NCBI RefSeq assembly: GCF_039541875.1
Contig: NZ_BAABHB010000009.1
Coordinates: forward strand, 1-64,000
DNA length: 64,000 nucleotides
Origin: Nibrella viscosa
Lineage (GTDB): Bacteria; Bacteroidota; Bacteroidia; Cytophagales; Spirosomataceae
Direction: 5' to 3'
Shown here: positions 43,492 to 51,157 of the stretch, one piece after another
How the letters are laid out: each line of letters begins with the position of its first letter
How positions within the stretch are numbered: position 1 is the stretch's first letter
Notes under the pieces: model-generated
Database searches by the model: none
What the model was told of the DNA's origin: nothing
The model's input: the letters and a program-made list of their open reading frames with translations, nothing else
Program-made: the position numbers and the translations under genes

Positions 43492-44089
43492 ACTGAGAAA
43501 TGATGTCTTTGGTAAGTGTTTCCTCCTGACCAATGCGGCCCAGGCAGGGCAGACCTGTGTAGTTGAGAATGAACTCTTCAGAAGCCGGCGTGGCTGGTCC
43601 GTTGAAGATGATGCCCAGCACGGGAATTTGCCGGTTCCGGCAGGCTTCTACTGATAGCAGGGTATGATTGATACTCCCGAGGTAGTTACGGGACACCAGC
43701 ACAACGGGCAGATTCCACCGCTGCACCAGGTCAATATTCAGGTCGTGGTTGTTCAATGGGACCATGAGCCCACCGGCCAGTTCAATAATCAGGTGGTTGT
43801 CGGTGTCGGGTAAGGTAATCTGGTCCAGCGAAACCACTACGCCGTCGATGGCCGCGGCCGCGTGGGGCGACAGGGGCTGGGTGAGCCGGTAGGCTTCCGG
43901 GTGAAAGCGCGATACCGGATTGGTGATGAGTTGCTGAACCGTGCGCGTGTCGGAATCTTCCAGGCTGCCAGACTGCACCGGTTTCCAGTAATCAGCCTGT
44001 AAAGCCTCAACCAGCACCGCCGAGACTACGGTTTTGCCGATTTCAGTGCTGATGCCGGCAACAATAATGTGTTGTTTTTGCTGTTTCAT
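43448..44089 (-). CDS. bioD: Dethiobiotin synthetase BioD
   Basis: An ATP-dependent enzyme closing the ureido ring of dethiobiotin. The P-loop variant GISTEIGKTVVSAVLVEAL, the second-lysine motif YWKPVQSGS, and ELAGGLMVPLN are characteristic. At 213 residues it is normal. The start overlaps the bioF stop as ATGA (44086-44089). Confidence 0.94.
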   Translation of the reverse strand: MKQQKQHIIVAGISTEIGKTVVSAVLVEALQADYWKPVQSGSLEDSDTRTVQQLITNPVSRFHPEAYRLTQPLSPHAAAAIDGVVVSLDQITLPDTDNHLIIELAGGLMVPLNNHDLNIDLVQRWNLPVVLVSRNYLGSINHTLLSVEACRNRQIPVLGIIFNGPATPASEEFILNYTGLPCLGRIGQEETLTKDIISQYAKQFIGLADAVGA

Positions 44090-45237
44090 AGGGTGGGAAT
44101 ACCGATTAATGCCGTTTGTAAAACTGACAGTAACCGGTCAATTTCTTCATACGTGTTAAAGGTGTGAATACAGATGCGCAGGCGCTCCTGCCCGGCCGGA
44201 ACGGTGGGTGACAGAATTGCCCGGACGTCAAAGCCAGCCAGTTGTGCGGCTTCGGCAACCTGCCGGGCAGCCTCGTTGCCGGGTACAATCAGGCATTGAA
44301 TCGGGCTACGGCTGTCGGTCCAGATAGCGTCAGGCAGGTATTCGGAAGCTTTTTGCCGGAAGTAGGCAACCCGGTTGTGCAGTTGTTGCTGCGCGTGTGG
44401 GTGCTGCTTGAGATACGCGTAAGCAGCCCGAATACTGAGGTAGCTATGAGGAGGCAGGGCCGTGGTGTAAATAAAAGAGCGGGCGAAGTTAGTGAGGTAT
44501 TCCGACAGGATTGCCGGCCCGACAATGGCAGCTCCGTGTACACCCATTGCCTTGCCAAAGGTATGAACGCGGGCCAAAACGCGGTCCTGCAGGCCCAGGG
44601 CGACCACCAAACCCTCGCCATTGGGCCCGTAAATACCCGTTGCGTGCGCTTCGTCGACGAGCAGCGCGGCTCCGTATTGGTCGCATACATCCGCCAGTTC
44701 GACCAGAGGGGCTACATCGCCATCCATCGAGTATACCGACTCAACGGCTACATAGGCCTGTCCCTGCGTTTTTGCCAGCAAACGCACCAAATCCTCAATA
44801 TCGTTATGGCGAAAGCGGTAGCGGGCAGCGTAGCTAAGCCGGGCACCATCGATCATGCTGGCGTGGATGAGTTCGTCGGTAATCAGGGTATCCTCCCGCC
44901 TGGCAATGCAGGCCAGCAAGCCCAGGTTAGCATCGTACCCCGAATTGAAAATCCGGGCGGATTCGGCCTGATGAAAAGCGGCAAGCTCCACTTCTACCTC
45001 CTCAGCCAGCAGGGTATTGCCCGCTAATAAGCGCGAACCGGTGGCCCCGGTATACGCAGTTGAAAAAGCTTCATCAGCCGCCTGAATAGTCCGTTTCAGG
45101 TTTGCAGAGCGTGCAAAGCCGAGGTAATCATTGGAGCAAAAGTCGAGCAAACTATCTGTCTGTTTAAGTGTACGCAGCAACCCGGCCGCCCGGTGAGCGT
45201 GTACTTTATGCTCCAGCCTTTCAATAGCCCTTTTCAC
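44086..45237 (-). CDS. bioF: 8-amino-7-oxononanoate synthase BioF
   Basis: A PLP enzyme joining pimeloyl thioester and alanine. DFCSNDYLGFARS, TGATGSRLLAGN, SGYDANLGLLACI, LIHASMIDGARLS, VDEAHATGIYG and HTFGKAMGVHG (PLP lysine) are conserved. The frame opens with GTG at 45333, but that start lies inside a perfect palindrome and upstream of a -7-like element. A GTG at 45237 (VKRAIERLEHKVHAHRAAGL) gives 383 residues with the usual distance of about 32 residues to DFCSNDYLG, so it is preferred. It is the first gene of the biotin unit. bioB and bioC are absent here. Confidence 0.92.
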   Translation of the reverse strand: MKRAIERLEHKVHAHRAAGLLRTLKQTDSLLDFCSNDYLGFARSANLKRTIQAADEAFSTAYTGATGSRLLAGNTLLAEEVEVELAAFHQAESARIFNSGYDANLGLLACIARREDTLITDELIHASMIDGARLSYAARYRFRHNDIEDLVRLLAKTQGQAYVAVESVYSMDGDVAPLVELADVCDQYGAALLVDEAHATGIYGPNGEGLVVALGLQDRVLARVHTFGKAMGVHGAAIVGPAILSEYLTNFARSFIYTTALPPHSYLSIRAAYAYLKQHPHAQQQLHNRVAYFRQKASEYLPDAIWTDSRSPIQCLIVPGNEAARQVAEAAQLAGFDVRAILSPTVPAGQERLRICIHTFNTYEEIDRLLSVLQTALIGIPTL

Positions 45238-45261
45238 CAATGTATTCAGATGATTCGGCTG

Positions 45262-45269
45262 CAAAGGTA
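45262..45269 (-). promoter_or_regulatory. Candidate -7 element of the biotin operon
   Basis: The minus strand reads TACCTTTG (complement of 45262-45269), matching TAnnTTTG, 25 bases before the preferred bioF start at 45237. No TTG was found at the ideal -33 distance. Confidence 0.45.
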
Positions 45270-45311
45270 CACGGATATTAGGTTTTAGGCTACCACGGCT
45301 CCGGATGAGAA

Positions 45312-45363
45312 ACACAAAGGGATAGTTATCCACATTCGAATGTGGATAACTATCCCTTTGTGT
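45312..45363. repeat. 52-base perfect palindrome with two inverted DnaA-box consensus sequences
   Basis: Bases 45312-45337 are the exact reverse complement of 45338-45363, with TTCGAA at the centre. Each arm contains TTATCCACA (45326-45334, and inverted as TGTGGATAA at 45341-45349), the strongest DnaA-box sequence. The palindrome lies between the DJ-1 gene end and the bioF promoter, so it could also act as a terminator on either strand (arms start with ACACAAAGGG). Which role applies is open. Confidence 0.85.
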
Positions 45364-45401
45364 ACATAACTATAGCGACCCAGGGGGCTAAATGGCTATC
45401 A

Positions 45402-46001
45402 TCAAGCCGCTTCCCGGGTGGCTACCGATTCGGCCTGTTCAGACAGAATTTCAATAATCTTCTTCGCAAACAAGTGAGCATGCCCACCTGACCGGCCGGT
45501 TACCAGGTCACCATCTACCACCACATCTTCGTTGGTATAAATAGCCCCGTAAGCTTTAGCATCGCCAATGAGGTTGTTATGGCACACCAGCGGCCGGCCC
45601 TTAACCAGCTCCGTAGCCGGTGCCACCAGCCAGAGACCGTGACAGATGATCCCTTTCAAAATGGACTTTTCGGCAAATACCCGCTTCAAAAACTCCGTGG
45701 CCGGCGGAATTTTTTCTACATCTTCGGTATAGCGCAGCCGGTCGGATACCATTCCGGACGGAACAATAATGGCGGAGTAACTCCGCAGTTCCTCATCGCT
45801 CATATTCTCGAAACTTTCCCAGCAGTCCATTGGAACTTTGTACTCATGGCCGTGGAAGGTAATTCGTTCCTGTCCCCAAAGCCGGGTCAGGAAGTGCAGG
45901 TCGGCACCTTCTTCGGGAAAGCGGTATTTGTAATAGAATATCTCGTTCTCGAAATAATCGCTTTCCAGCAGAACACCAATTTTTTTGCCTTTCAGTTTCA
46001 T
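45402..46001 (-). CDS. DJ-1/PfpI family protein (type 1)
   Basis: A 199-residue protein of the DJ-1/PfpI superfamily. KKIGVLLESDYFENEIFYY at the start and the nucleophile elbow GIICHGLWLVAPATEL with its Cys are clear, with RSGGHAHLFAKKIIEIL at the end. Members act as proteases, glyoxalases, hydratases or chaperones, so the activity is not fixed. The start is the ATG at 46001. It ends the long minus-strand cluster and is not closely similar to the other DJ-1 gene at 55442. Confidence 0.85.
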   Translation of the reverse strand: MKLKGKKIGVLLESDYFENEIFYYKYRFPEEGADLHFLTRLWGQERITFHGHEYKVPMDCWESFENMSDEELRSYSAIIVPSGMVSDRLRYTEDVEKIPPATEFLKRVFAEKSILKGIICHGLWLVAPATELVKGRPLVCHNNLIGDAKAYGAIYTNEDVVVDGDLVTGRSGGHAHLFAKKIIEILSEQAESVATREAA

Positions 46002-46013
46002 AGTCAATTGATC

Positions 46014-46457
46014 TTACAGCGTAGCAGAACCTTCGCGGGGGACAAAATCATCGACCACGTACTTGGTGAGGATAGGCGAACCATTCGGTCCGGCTTTTAA
46101 GGTCCAGGTTTGATACGCATCGGCATTGATGCGTTTGCTGGTAGCCTCAGGGGCCGTCCAGACGCTGGCTTCCCACTGAACCACGACATCGACCGTAGCT
46201 GTATCGCCGTGAATAGTAGGCTCTGCTTTGGTAACCGTATGCACCTCATCGAAGAAAGTACGGATAACGCGCTGGTACCAGCTTTCAAAGCCAGCATAGC
46301 CATAAACCGTTACCTCCGGAAAAACACATTCCAGTTCGGCATCAGCCAGCAGCGGCAATATCTCTACCATCGGCGCGTGAACATCCAGTTTACGGTACCA
46401 GTCGGCCACAAACCGTTGGATAGCTTCTTCGGTTAACTGTGTCTCTTGAGCAATCAT
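46014..46457 (-). CDS. NTF2/SnoaL-like protein (single domain)
   Basis: A 147-residue protein with one NTF2-like alpha+beta cone: AIQRFVADWYRKLDVH, YGYAGFESWYQRVIRTFFDE, TIHGDTATVDVVVQWEASVW. This fold covers SnoaL cyclases, ketosteroid isomerases and many dehydratases. It is 12 bases upstream of the DJ-1 gene and part of the same unit. Catalytic residues could not be assigned by eye. Confidence 0.78.
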   Translation of the reverse strand: MIAQETQLTEEAIQRFVADWYRKLDVHAPMVEILPLLADAELECVFPEVTVYGYAGFESWYQRVIRTFFDEVHTVTKAEPTIHGDTATVDVVVQWEASVWTAPEATSKRINADAYQTWTLKAGPNGSPILTKYVVDDFVPREGSATL

Positions 46458-46487
46458 TGTCTTGGGATGAGTAAAAGTTGATGTTGG

Positions 46488-46880
46488 TCAGGCCAGCGAC
46501 CCATCGGGGTGCTGCACCATACCGGCAAAGTGAATAGCAATTTTTCCGTCGCGGAGTACCCAGCTATCGGCAAAGCGCATGTTGGCGTCGCCGTCTTTGG
46601 TTTTCATGGTAATCTGCTCCGTAATCATGAGCGTTTCGGGGTCTTCGGTCTCGGCCCAGAATACGATATCCGTTTCCAGCCCGTCGATGCCCAGAATACC
46701 CTGCATGTGTTGGTTAATCTGGTCGCGCCCTTTGTAGATAATGGGTTTTTTTGAGAAGCTGCTGATCAGTAGGGCATCATCGGTGTACTGATCCAGTAAA
46801 GCGTCTATATTCTTGTCTAAAATGTGCTGGATGTGCTCGCGGTACATCTGGCCCAGTTTGGTATCGGGTACGTTGGTCAT
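46488..46880 (-). CDS. NTF2/SnoaL-like protein (single domain)
   Basis: A 130-residue NTF2-like protein: YREHIQHILDKNIDALLDQY, TDDALLISSFSKKPIIYKGR, NMRFADSWVLRDGKIAIHF. It follows a hairpin and lies 30 bases before the next NTF2-like gene. Such single-domain proteins often act as isomerases or dehydratases on small ring compounds; the substrate here is unknown. Confidence 0.78.
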   Translation of the reverse strand: MTNVPDTKLGQMYREHIQHILDKNIDALLDQYTDDALLISSFSKKPIIYKGRDQINQHMQGILGIDGLETDIVFWAETEDPETLMITEQITMKTKDGDANMRFADSWVLRDGKIAIHFAGMVQHPDGSLA

Positions 46881-46913
46881 AGTGCAAACAGTTGATAGAA
46901 GCAGAGGGGAAAA

Positions 46914-46952
46914 TCATGGGGTACAGGCCGTTTTGTTAGCTGTACCCCATGA
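46914..46952 (-). terminator. Hairpin inside the SnoaL cluster
   Basis: TCATGGGGTACAG (46914-46926) pairs perfectly with CTGTACCCCATGA (46940-46952) over 13 bases, then reads TTTTCC on the minus strand. It may attenuate transcription between the triple-domain gene and the two following genes. Confidence 0.6.
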
Positions 46953-46974
46953 CATACAGATTCTGGTCATTTAA

Positions 46975-48648
46975 TTACTCACCACCACCCGGCGGAGGAG
47001 GCACTACCCCAAGTTGCTGCAGCAGACCTAGTTCATCAACGTTAGCCCAGCGCTCGGCAATCTTGCCGTCTTTCATCCGGACTACCGTGGTTCCGGTAAA
47101 CTGAAGCGCTTTGCCACTTGGCGGCATTCCCATTACACCACCACTGTCGGTTCCGTTCAGTATCCAGCGGTGTACAACCTTGTCGTCGGTGTAAATCTGA
47201 TCCAGAATGGTCAGGCGGATGTCAGGCATAGCGTTGCGGAACATACCGACGATATGCTTAAAGCTACCGGCACCGGGTTCTGTCTTGGTTTTTCCGCCTA
47301 CTTGTGAATGGTCGACCGCATCTTCTGATAACAGGTCTTCACGCACAACTCCTTTGTTCCAGGCCGAATCGAAAAATTCGACACATACCTCGTTGTTTTG
47401 TTCTGCGGTAAGGGGCATAACATTTACTTGTTTATTGGTTTGAACTTGATTTTGCGAATCAGTAGCGGGAAGTGCCGGTACGGTAAACGGCCGGCCTCCC
47501 AGGAAAGCTTCTACTATCCAGATCGTATTAATGTAGTTTCGGAACAGGACGACCTTACCCTGTTCGTTGGTAACTACAATATGAACAACGCTGGTCTTGA
47601 ACGGCACACCCGTTGCCAGAGAGGTACCGCCTTCGTCGATAACAATGGCCGCCGTATTGCCCTGGTAAAGCATCCGGGTTGGTTTGAAATGGTCGAAGTG
47701 CATGGTCTCCAGAATCTGGTTGGCCGATTCGGCGGCTGCATCGGGTCCGCGTCGTTCGCTGGCCCACGACAGCAGGTCTGCCGGTCCAAAAATATCCCAC
47801 ACCACATCCTCGGCAAACACTTTGCGCACTTCAGGCACATTCAGGCCCTGCAGGGCCGCATACATGGCCATCACGGTCTTAACCGTCAGCGGAGGGGTCT
47901 CCAGCAGCGCCGGGTCGAACAGAATACTGTCGGTTTTACGGTCCGAAGCAAGGGGTTTGGCCACATAGTAGCTGGCGTTTTCGGCCGGATTCACGGTAAA
48001 CGGCCGGCCGCCCATAACCGCTTCGACAATGGGATAGGTATCAAGGTAAATCTGCAACAGGCTGATTTTGCCCCCGCGTACTGTTATCCAGTGTACAATA
48101 TCGCCGGTGAAGGCAACCCCACTCTGCCGGGCCGTTCCGCCGGCGCTGATAATCACCGCTACCGTATTGCCCTGCGCTACATACTGTTGCGGATTCCAAT
48201 ACGGGTTCTCAATGCTCTGATCGTAAAGGCGGAAGAATTCGGCCACACGTTCAGGGCCGTTCCACTCGCCTGCCCAGGGTAAAATGTCTGTGGGGCCGGG
48301 AGCCTCCCATACCACATCATCGGCCAGGCAGGTAAGTGCTTCGTCGATACGCCCACCGGCAACAGCCGCGTAGAATTGCTCCAGCAAGGGTACCGGATTC
48401 AGGTCATATACGCTGGTGTTCGTCAGAACGGCCAGATCAACGACCTCTTGGGACGAGTTGACCACCGAACCTGACACCCGAATCACGGCATCGGCCCCTT
48501 CCTGAGCGAATTGCAGGTCGTCTCTCGTTAAACCGGGCTGGGCAATAATCAGCACATCATCATCAGCATGAAATTCAGAAATGGTCAGCGGTTGCTCCGG
48601 AACCTGGCCATTCATCACCCAGTATTGCTGTGCATTAGCAGTAGTCAT
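46975..48648 (-). CDS. Triple NTF2/SnoaL-like domain protein
   Basis: A 557-residue protein. Residues 15-75 (ADDDVLIIAQPGLTRDDLQF, AQEGADAVIRVSG) resemble the beta segment associated with RTX-type and cyanobacterial secreted proteins. Three NTF2-like domains follow. The first (about 88-230) contains DDVVWEAPGPTDILPWAGEW and the second (about 260-395) EDVVWDIFGPADLLSWASER; the two are clearly related. The third (about 420-545) is of the SnoaL-cyclase type (VCVEFFDSAWNKGV, MGMPPSGKALQFTGTTVVRM). The tail is PPPPGGGE. Three fused cones in one chain are unusual. No signal peptide is apparent. Confidence 0.82.
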   Translation of the reverse strand: MTTANAQQYWVMNGQVPEQPLTISEFHADDDVLIIAQPGLTRDDLQFAQEGADAVIRVSGSVVNSSQEVVDLAVLTNTSVYDLNPVPLLEQFYAAVAGGRIDEALTCLADDVVWEAPGPTDILPWAGEWNGPERVAEFFRLYDQSIENPYWNPQQYVAQGNTVAVIISAGGTARQSGVAFTGDIVHWITVRGGKISLLQIYLDTYPIVEAVMGGRPFTVNPAENASYYVAKPLASDRKTDSILFDPALLETPPLTVKTVMAMYAALQGLNVPEVRKVFAEDVVWDIFGPADLLSWASERRGPDAAAESANQILETMHFDHFKPTRMLYQGNTAAIVIDEGGTSLATGVPFKTSVVHIVVTNEQGKVVLFRNYINTIWIVEAFLGGRPFTVPALPATDSQNQVQTNKQVNVMPLTAEQNNEVCVEFFDSAWNKGVVREDLLSEDAVDHSQVGGKTKTEPGAGSFKHIVGMFRNAMPDIRLTILDQIYTDDKVVHRWILNGTDSGGVMGMPPSGKALQFTGTTVVRMKDGKIAERWANVDELGLLQQLGVVPPPPGGGE

Positions 48649-48669
48649 TGGTCATTTTGGTTACTGTGA

Positions 48670-49452
48670 TTACTTTACTCCTACCTGTTGTCCAAAAGCA
48701 GCTTCGGTCGGCAATACACCGGCGAGCTGCCCTACCAGTTGCAGGCATACTTTACCATCCTGCAACAGCATGACATCATACACACTCCGGGGTCCCAGAT
48801 TGCTCATGACCGTAGCCTCAAACCATACATAATCGACATCGCTGGTAATATTCTCCACCGAAAGGGGGGTAAATCCCGATTCTTTGGCAAACAGGTCGCG
48901 GAACATGCTGCGGATAGACTCACGCCCGGTTACGTCGATACGAGCCGTAACAAGGCGGGCATCGTCGGTAAAAAAGTCATCCGCCAGCGCATCGGCATCC
49001 CCCCGGATATGAAAATCGAGATACCACTGGTGAAATGCCCGTGCTTCCTGATTATCAGGGGGCGTAAAGCCGGCAAAATCACCGTCCTGCCAAACCGTAC
49101 CCTGTCGCAAGCCATAGAGCTGAAGGTAAATTTTTTCATCGCGCAGAAATTTCACCTCATACACCTTTACGGCATCACCCTGGGGATTGTCGATGGTAAG
49201 CTCCAGCCAGATAAAGTTCCTGCCGGCTTCAAACTTATCAATCGTACGGGCACCCATGGTACTGAGCCGCTGCAGGTACAGATGCAGAATCTCTTTGATA
49301 GCATCATGCCCCTGTGCCCTAAACTGAAAGCTGTGCAGACGGGCATCGTCGGTATAGCAGGCATCGACCAAACCGTCAACGTCGCCTTTTACCAGAAAGC
49401 TTATTTGCTTAGCCTGGAAATCATGGGCCAGCTTCAGATAATCTTCTCCCAT
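48670..49452 (-). CDS. Double NTF2/SnoaL-like domain protein
   Basis: A 260-residue protein built of two NTF2-like domains. The first starts with LVKGDVDGLVDACYTDDARL and ends near VKFLRDEKIYLQLYG. The second starts with FHIRGDADALADDFFTDDAR and ends near VMLLQDGKVCLQLVGQLAG. The parallel wording shows an internal duplication. It lies 20 bases before the DUF1326 gene end and 21 bases upstream of the triple-domain gene. Confidence 0.8.
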   Translation of the reverse strand: MGEDYLKLAHDFQAKQISFLVKGDVDGLVDACYTDDARLHSFQFRAQGHDAIKEILHLYLQRLSTMGARTIDKFEAGRNFIWLELTIDNPQGDAVKVYEVKFLRDEKIYLQLYGLRQGTVWQDGDFAGFTPPDNQEARAFHQWYLDFHIRGDADALADDFFTDDARLVTARIDVTGRESIRSMFRDLFAKESGFTPLSVENITSDVDYVWFEATVMSNLGPRSVYDVMLLQDGKVCLQLVGQLAGVLPTEAAFGQQVGVK

Positions 49453-49471
49453 GGGTACAAGGTGTCAGTTA

Positions 49472-50098
49472 TTAGTTTGACGACCAGTCAAATTTGGTAA
49501 ATACCCCGTTCTGCCGATCATCTACGCCTTCCCAGTCTACACCAAAGGCGTGCAGGTAGCTGCGCTTGCCACGGCCCAGCGCAAAACGGGGAGCAGCCGG
49601 GTGTACCGTGTTTTCGATGTAAATGGGCTCATCCGGGTTTAGTCCCTCGGTCGCTTCCACCAGGTAGTCAACCATACCTGGTACATGAATAGAAAAGGTC
49701 TTACCTGTCTTCTCAATAGTCATTGGGCGGGACTCCATACCCAGGAACTTAGTCACCCAACCGGCCGCCAGCTCCATCGGCCCACCAGCCTGACCGCCGA
49801 GAATGGTTGCCAGGGCACCCTGCTGCTCCGGCGTATTTTTTTCATTGGCAATAAGGCCCAGCGCCCAGTTGCCGTCGGCCATAGCACCCGGCACATCAAC
49901 GACCAGGGCAATAGCAACACCGTCGAGCGAAACATCGCCGAAATGGCCTTCTTCTACGTCAAAAACAATACAGATTTTACAAAAGCCCTGGGTGGGTATT
50001 TCGGTGAAGTTACTGATGGGACAGGGGCAGCGCAAATAATCGCAGCTACAGTTACCGAAAAAATCTCCTTTAATATGCCACTTTACAGCAGATTCCAT
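49472..50098 (-). CDS. DUF1326 domain protein
   Basis: A 208-residue protein of the DUF1326 family: WHIKGDFFGNCSCDYLRCPC at the N-terminus contains the conserved cysteines CSCxxxRCPC, with another pair at GFCKIC. The cysteines suggest metal binding. DUF1326 genes commonly sit beside DUF2182 membrane protein genes in many phyla, as here, so the two probably work as one unit. The biochemical role is unknown. Confidence 0.85.
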   Translation of the reverse strand: MESAVKWHIKGDFFGNCSCDYLRCPCPISNFTEIPTQGFCKICIVFDVEEGHFGDVSLDGVAIALVVDVPGAMADGNWALGLIANEKNTPEQQGALATILGGQAGGPMELAAGWVTKFLGMESRPMTIEKTGKTFSIHVPGMVDYLVEATEGLNPDEPIYIENTVHPAAPRFALGRGKRSYLHAFGVDWEGVDDRQNGVFTKFDWSSN

Positions 50099-50140
50099 AG
50101 TAATACTGGATGGGGGTTAGTAAATGTTCAAATCAAAATT

Positions 50141-51007
50141 TCATTTTAGGGTATTGACAAATTCAGGTGAACAAACGGGTATACCACTGCCGGAGATTTG
50201 AGCTTCACCCATATACATAGGCGGTCCCTGAATGGCCACAAGCAGGTCGGGGCGGAAAGCCACAACCAATCCCAGCACAATCAGCACAACGCCTATCAAA
50301 TTGGCATACCATTCGCCACGCGGCAGAATTTTCTCGATAAATACTGCTACGGTAATCAGCAGTACCCAACGCAGTGACATAGAGCCAATCAGGGCCATAA
50401 TGCCCATTAAGGCCCAGCAACATCCAACGCAATAAAAAGCATGTTCGAACGACAGGCGCAGGGTTCCTTTATACCCCGTATACCAGTGCCCCATCAGAAA
50501 CGTAAAGGGACTTTGGCAGACTTTAAGGCATCTACGCTTCAGCTCCGAAAACTGAAATAATCCGGCCCCGACAAACGAAACGCCCAAGACATACGGCATA
50601 GCCGCATCAAATGACGCATACGTCTGCTCCAGCAGCCCCAGCCCCAGGTTGATGAGATAGATGGGAAGACCGGTCAGCAGCCAGACAAACAGATAAACCA
50701 ACATAAACAAATACGTCGGTACTCCCTTTTGCCCTACCTGTAGCTGCTTTACGCGCAAAGTGCCATATAGCATAATCATAGGCAGGGCGCTGGGCAGCAT
50801 CATGGCGGCCATCATGATGCCCCAGGCTATGATATAGGAAACAGCCTGACTGACTGAAACAGAATTAATATCAACCATCATGGCCATCCCCATCTGCGGA
50901 GATAAGGTAGCCATCCAGGCTAATAAAGTGATTAGTAAAAGAAGGCAGAAAAAGGTCCGGTTTAAACGTATTGATGTTTGAACCGGCACTTCACTGATCA
51001 TGAACAT
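50141..51007 (-). CDS. DUF2182 predicted metal-binding membrane protein
   Basis: A 288-residue membrane protein with about seven helices. IIAWGIMMAAMMLPSALPMI, KRRCLKVCQSPFTFLMGHW and HAFYCVGCCWALMGIMALIG mark the DUF2182 family, whose Met/Cys/His-rich helices are thought to bind metal. It lies 42 bases upstream of its usual partner DUF1326. It may start its own transcript, since hairpins lie upstream at 51063-51122. Confidence 0.85.
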   Translation of the reverse strand: MFMISEVPVQTSIRLNRTFFCLLLLITLLAWMATLSPQMGMAMMVDINSVSVSQAVSYIIAWGIMMAAMMLPSALPMIMLYGTLRVKQLQVGQKGVPTYLFMLVYLFVWLLTGLPIYLINLGLGLLEQTYASFDAAMPYVLGVSFVGAGLFQFSELKRRCLKVCQSPFTFLMGHWYTGYKGTLRLSFEHAFYCVGCCWALMGIMALIGSMSLRWVLLITVAVFIEKILPRGEWYANLIGVVLIVLGLVVAFRPDLLVAIQGPPMYMGEAQISGSGIPVCSPEFVNTLK

Positions 51008-51062
51008 ACACTCAGCGAGGTTAAAAGGTCGTGAGAGACGCCCCTGAGAAAACAGAGGCCAG

Positions 51063-51122
51063 TACCGCTCTACAAAAAGCGGTATGGAATCGGCTGGGCT
51101 TATTGCGAGAAAAGCCCAGCCG
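51063..51122 (-). terminator. Tandem hairpins splitting the SnoaL cluster
   Basis: CGGCTGGGCTT (51091-51101) pairs perfectly with AAGCCCAGCCG (51112-51122); next to it TACCGCT (51063-51069) pairs with AGCGGTA (51078-51084). On the minus strand the pair lies between the double SnoaL gene and the DUF2182 gene, with TTTTTG in the second loop. The cluster may form two transcripts. Confidence 0.6.
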
Positions 51123-51157
51123 GCTCTATACTAGACATTACGCAATCTTTGTCAAAA

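Noticed and set aside
45312..45363. The DnaA-box palindrome as a chromosomal origin
   Set aside because: Only two boxes are present, there is no AT-rich unwinding region, and no dnaA, dnaN or other origin-linked gene lies nearby.
45312..45363. The same palindrome as a BirA operator for the biotin genes
   Set aside because: BirA sites have arms related to TTGTAAAC with GTTTACAA and a spacer of about 14-16 bases; the arms here do not match.
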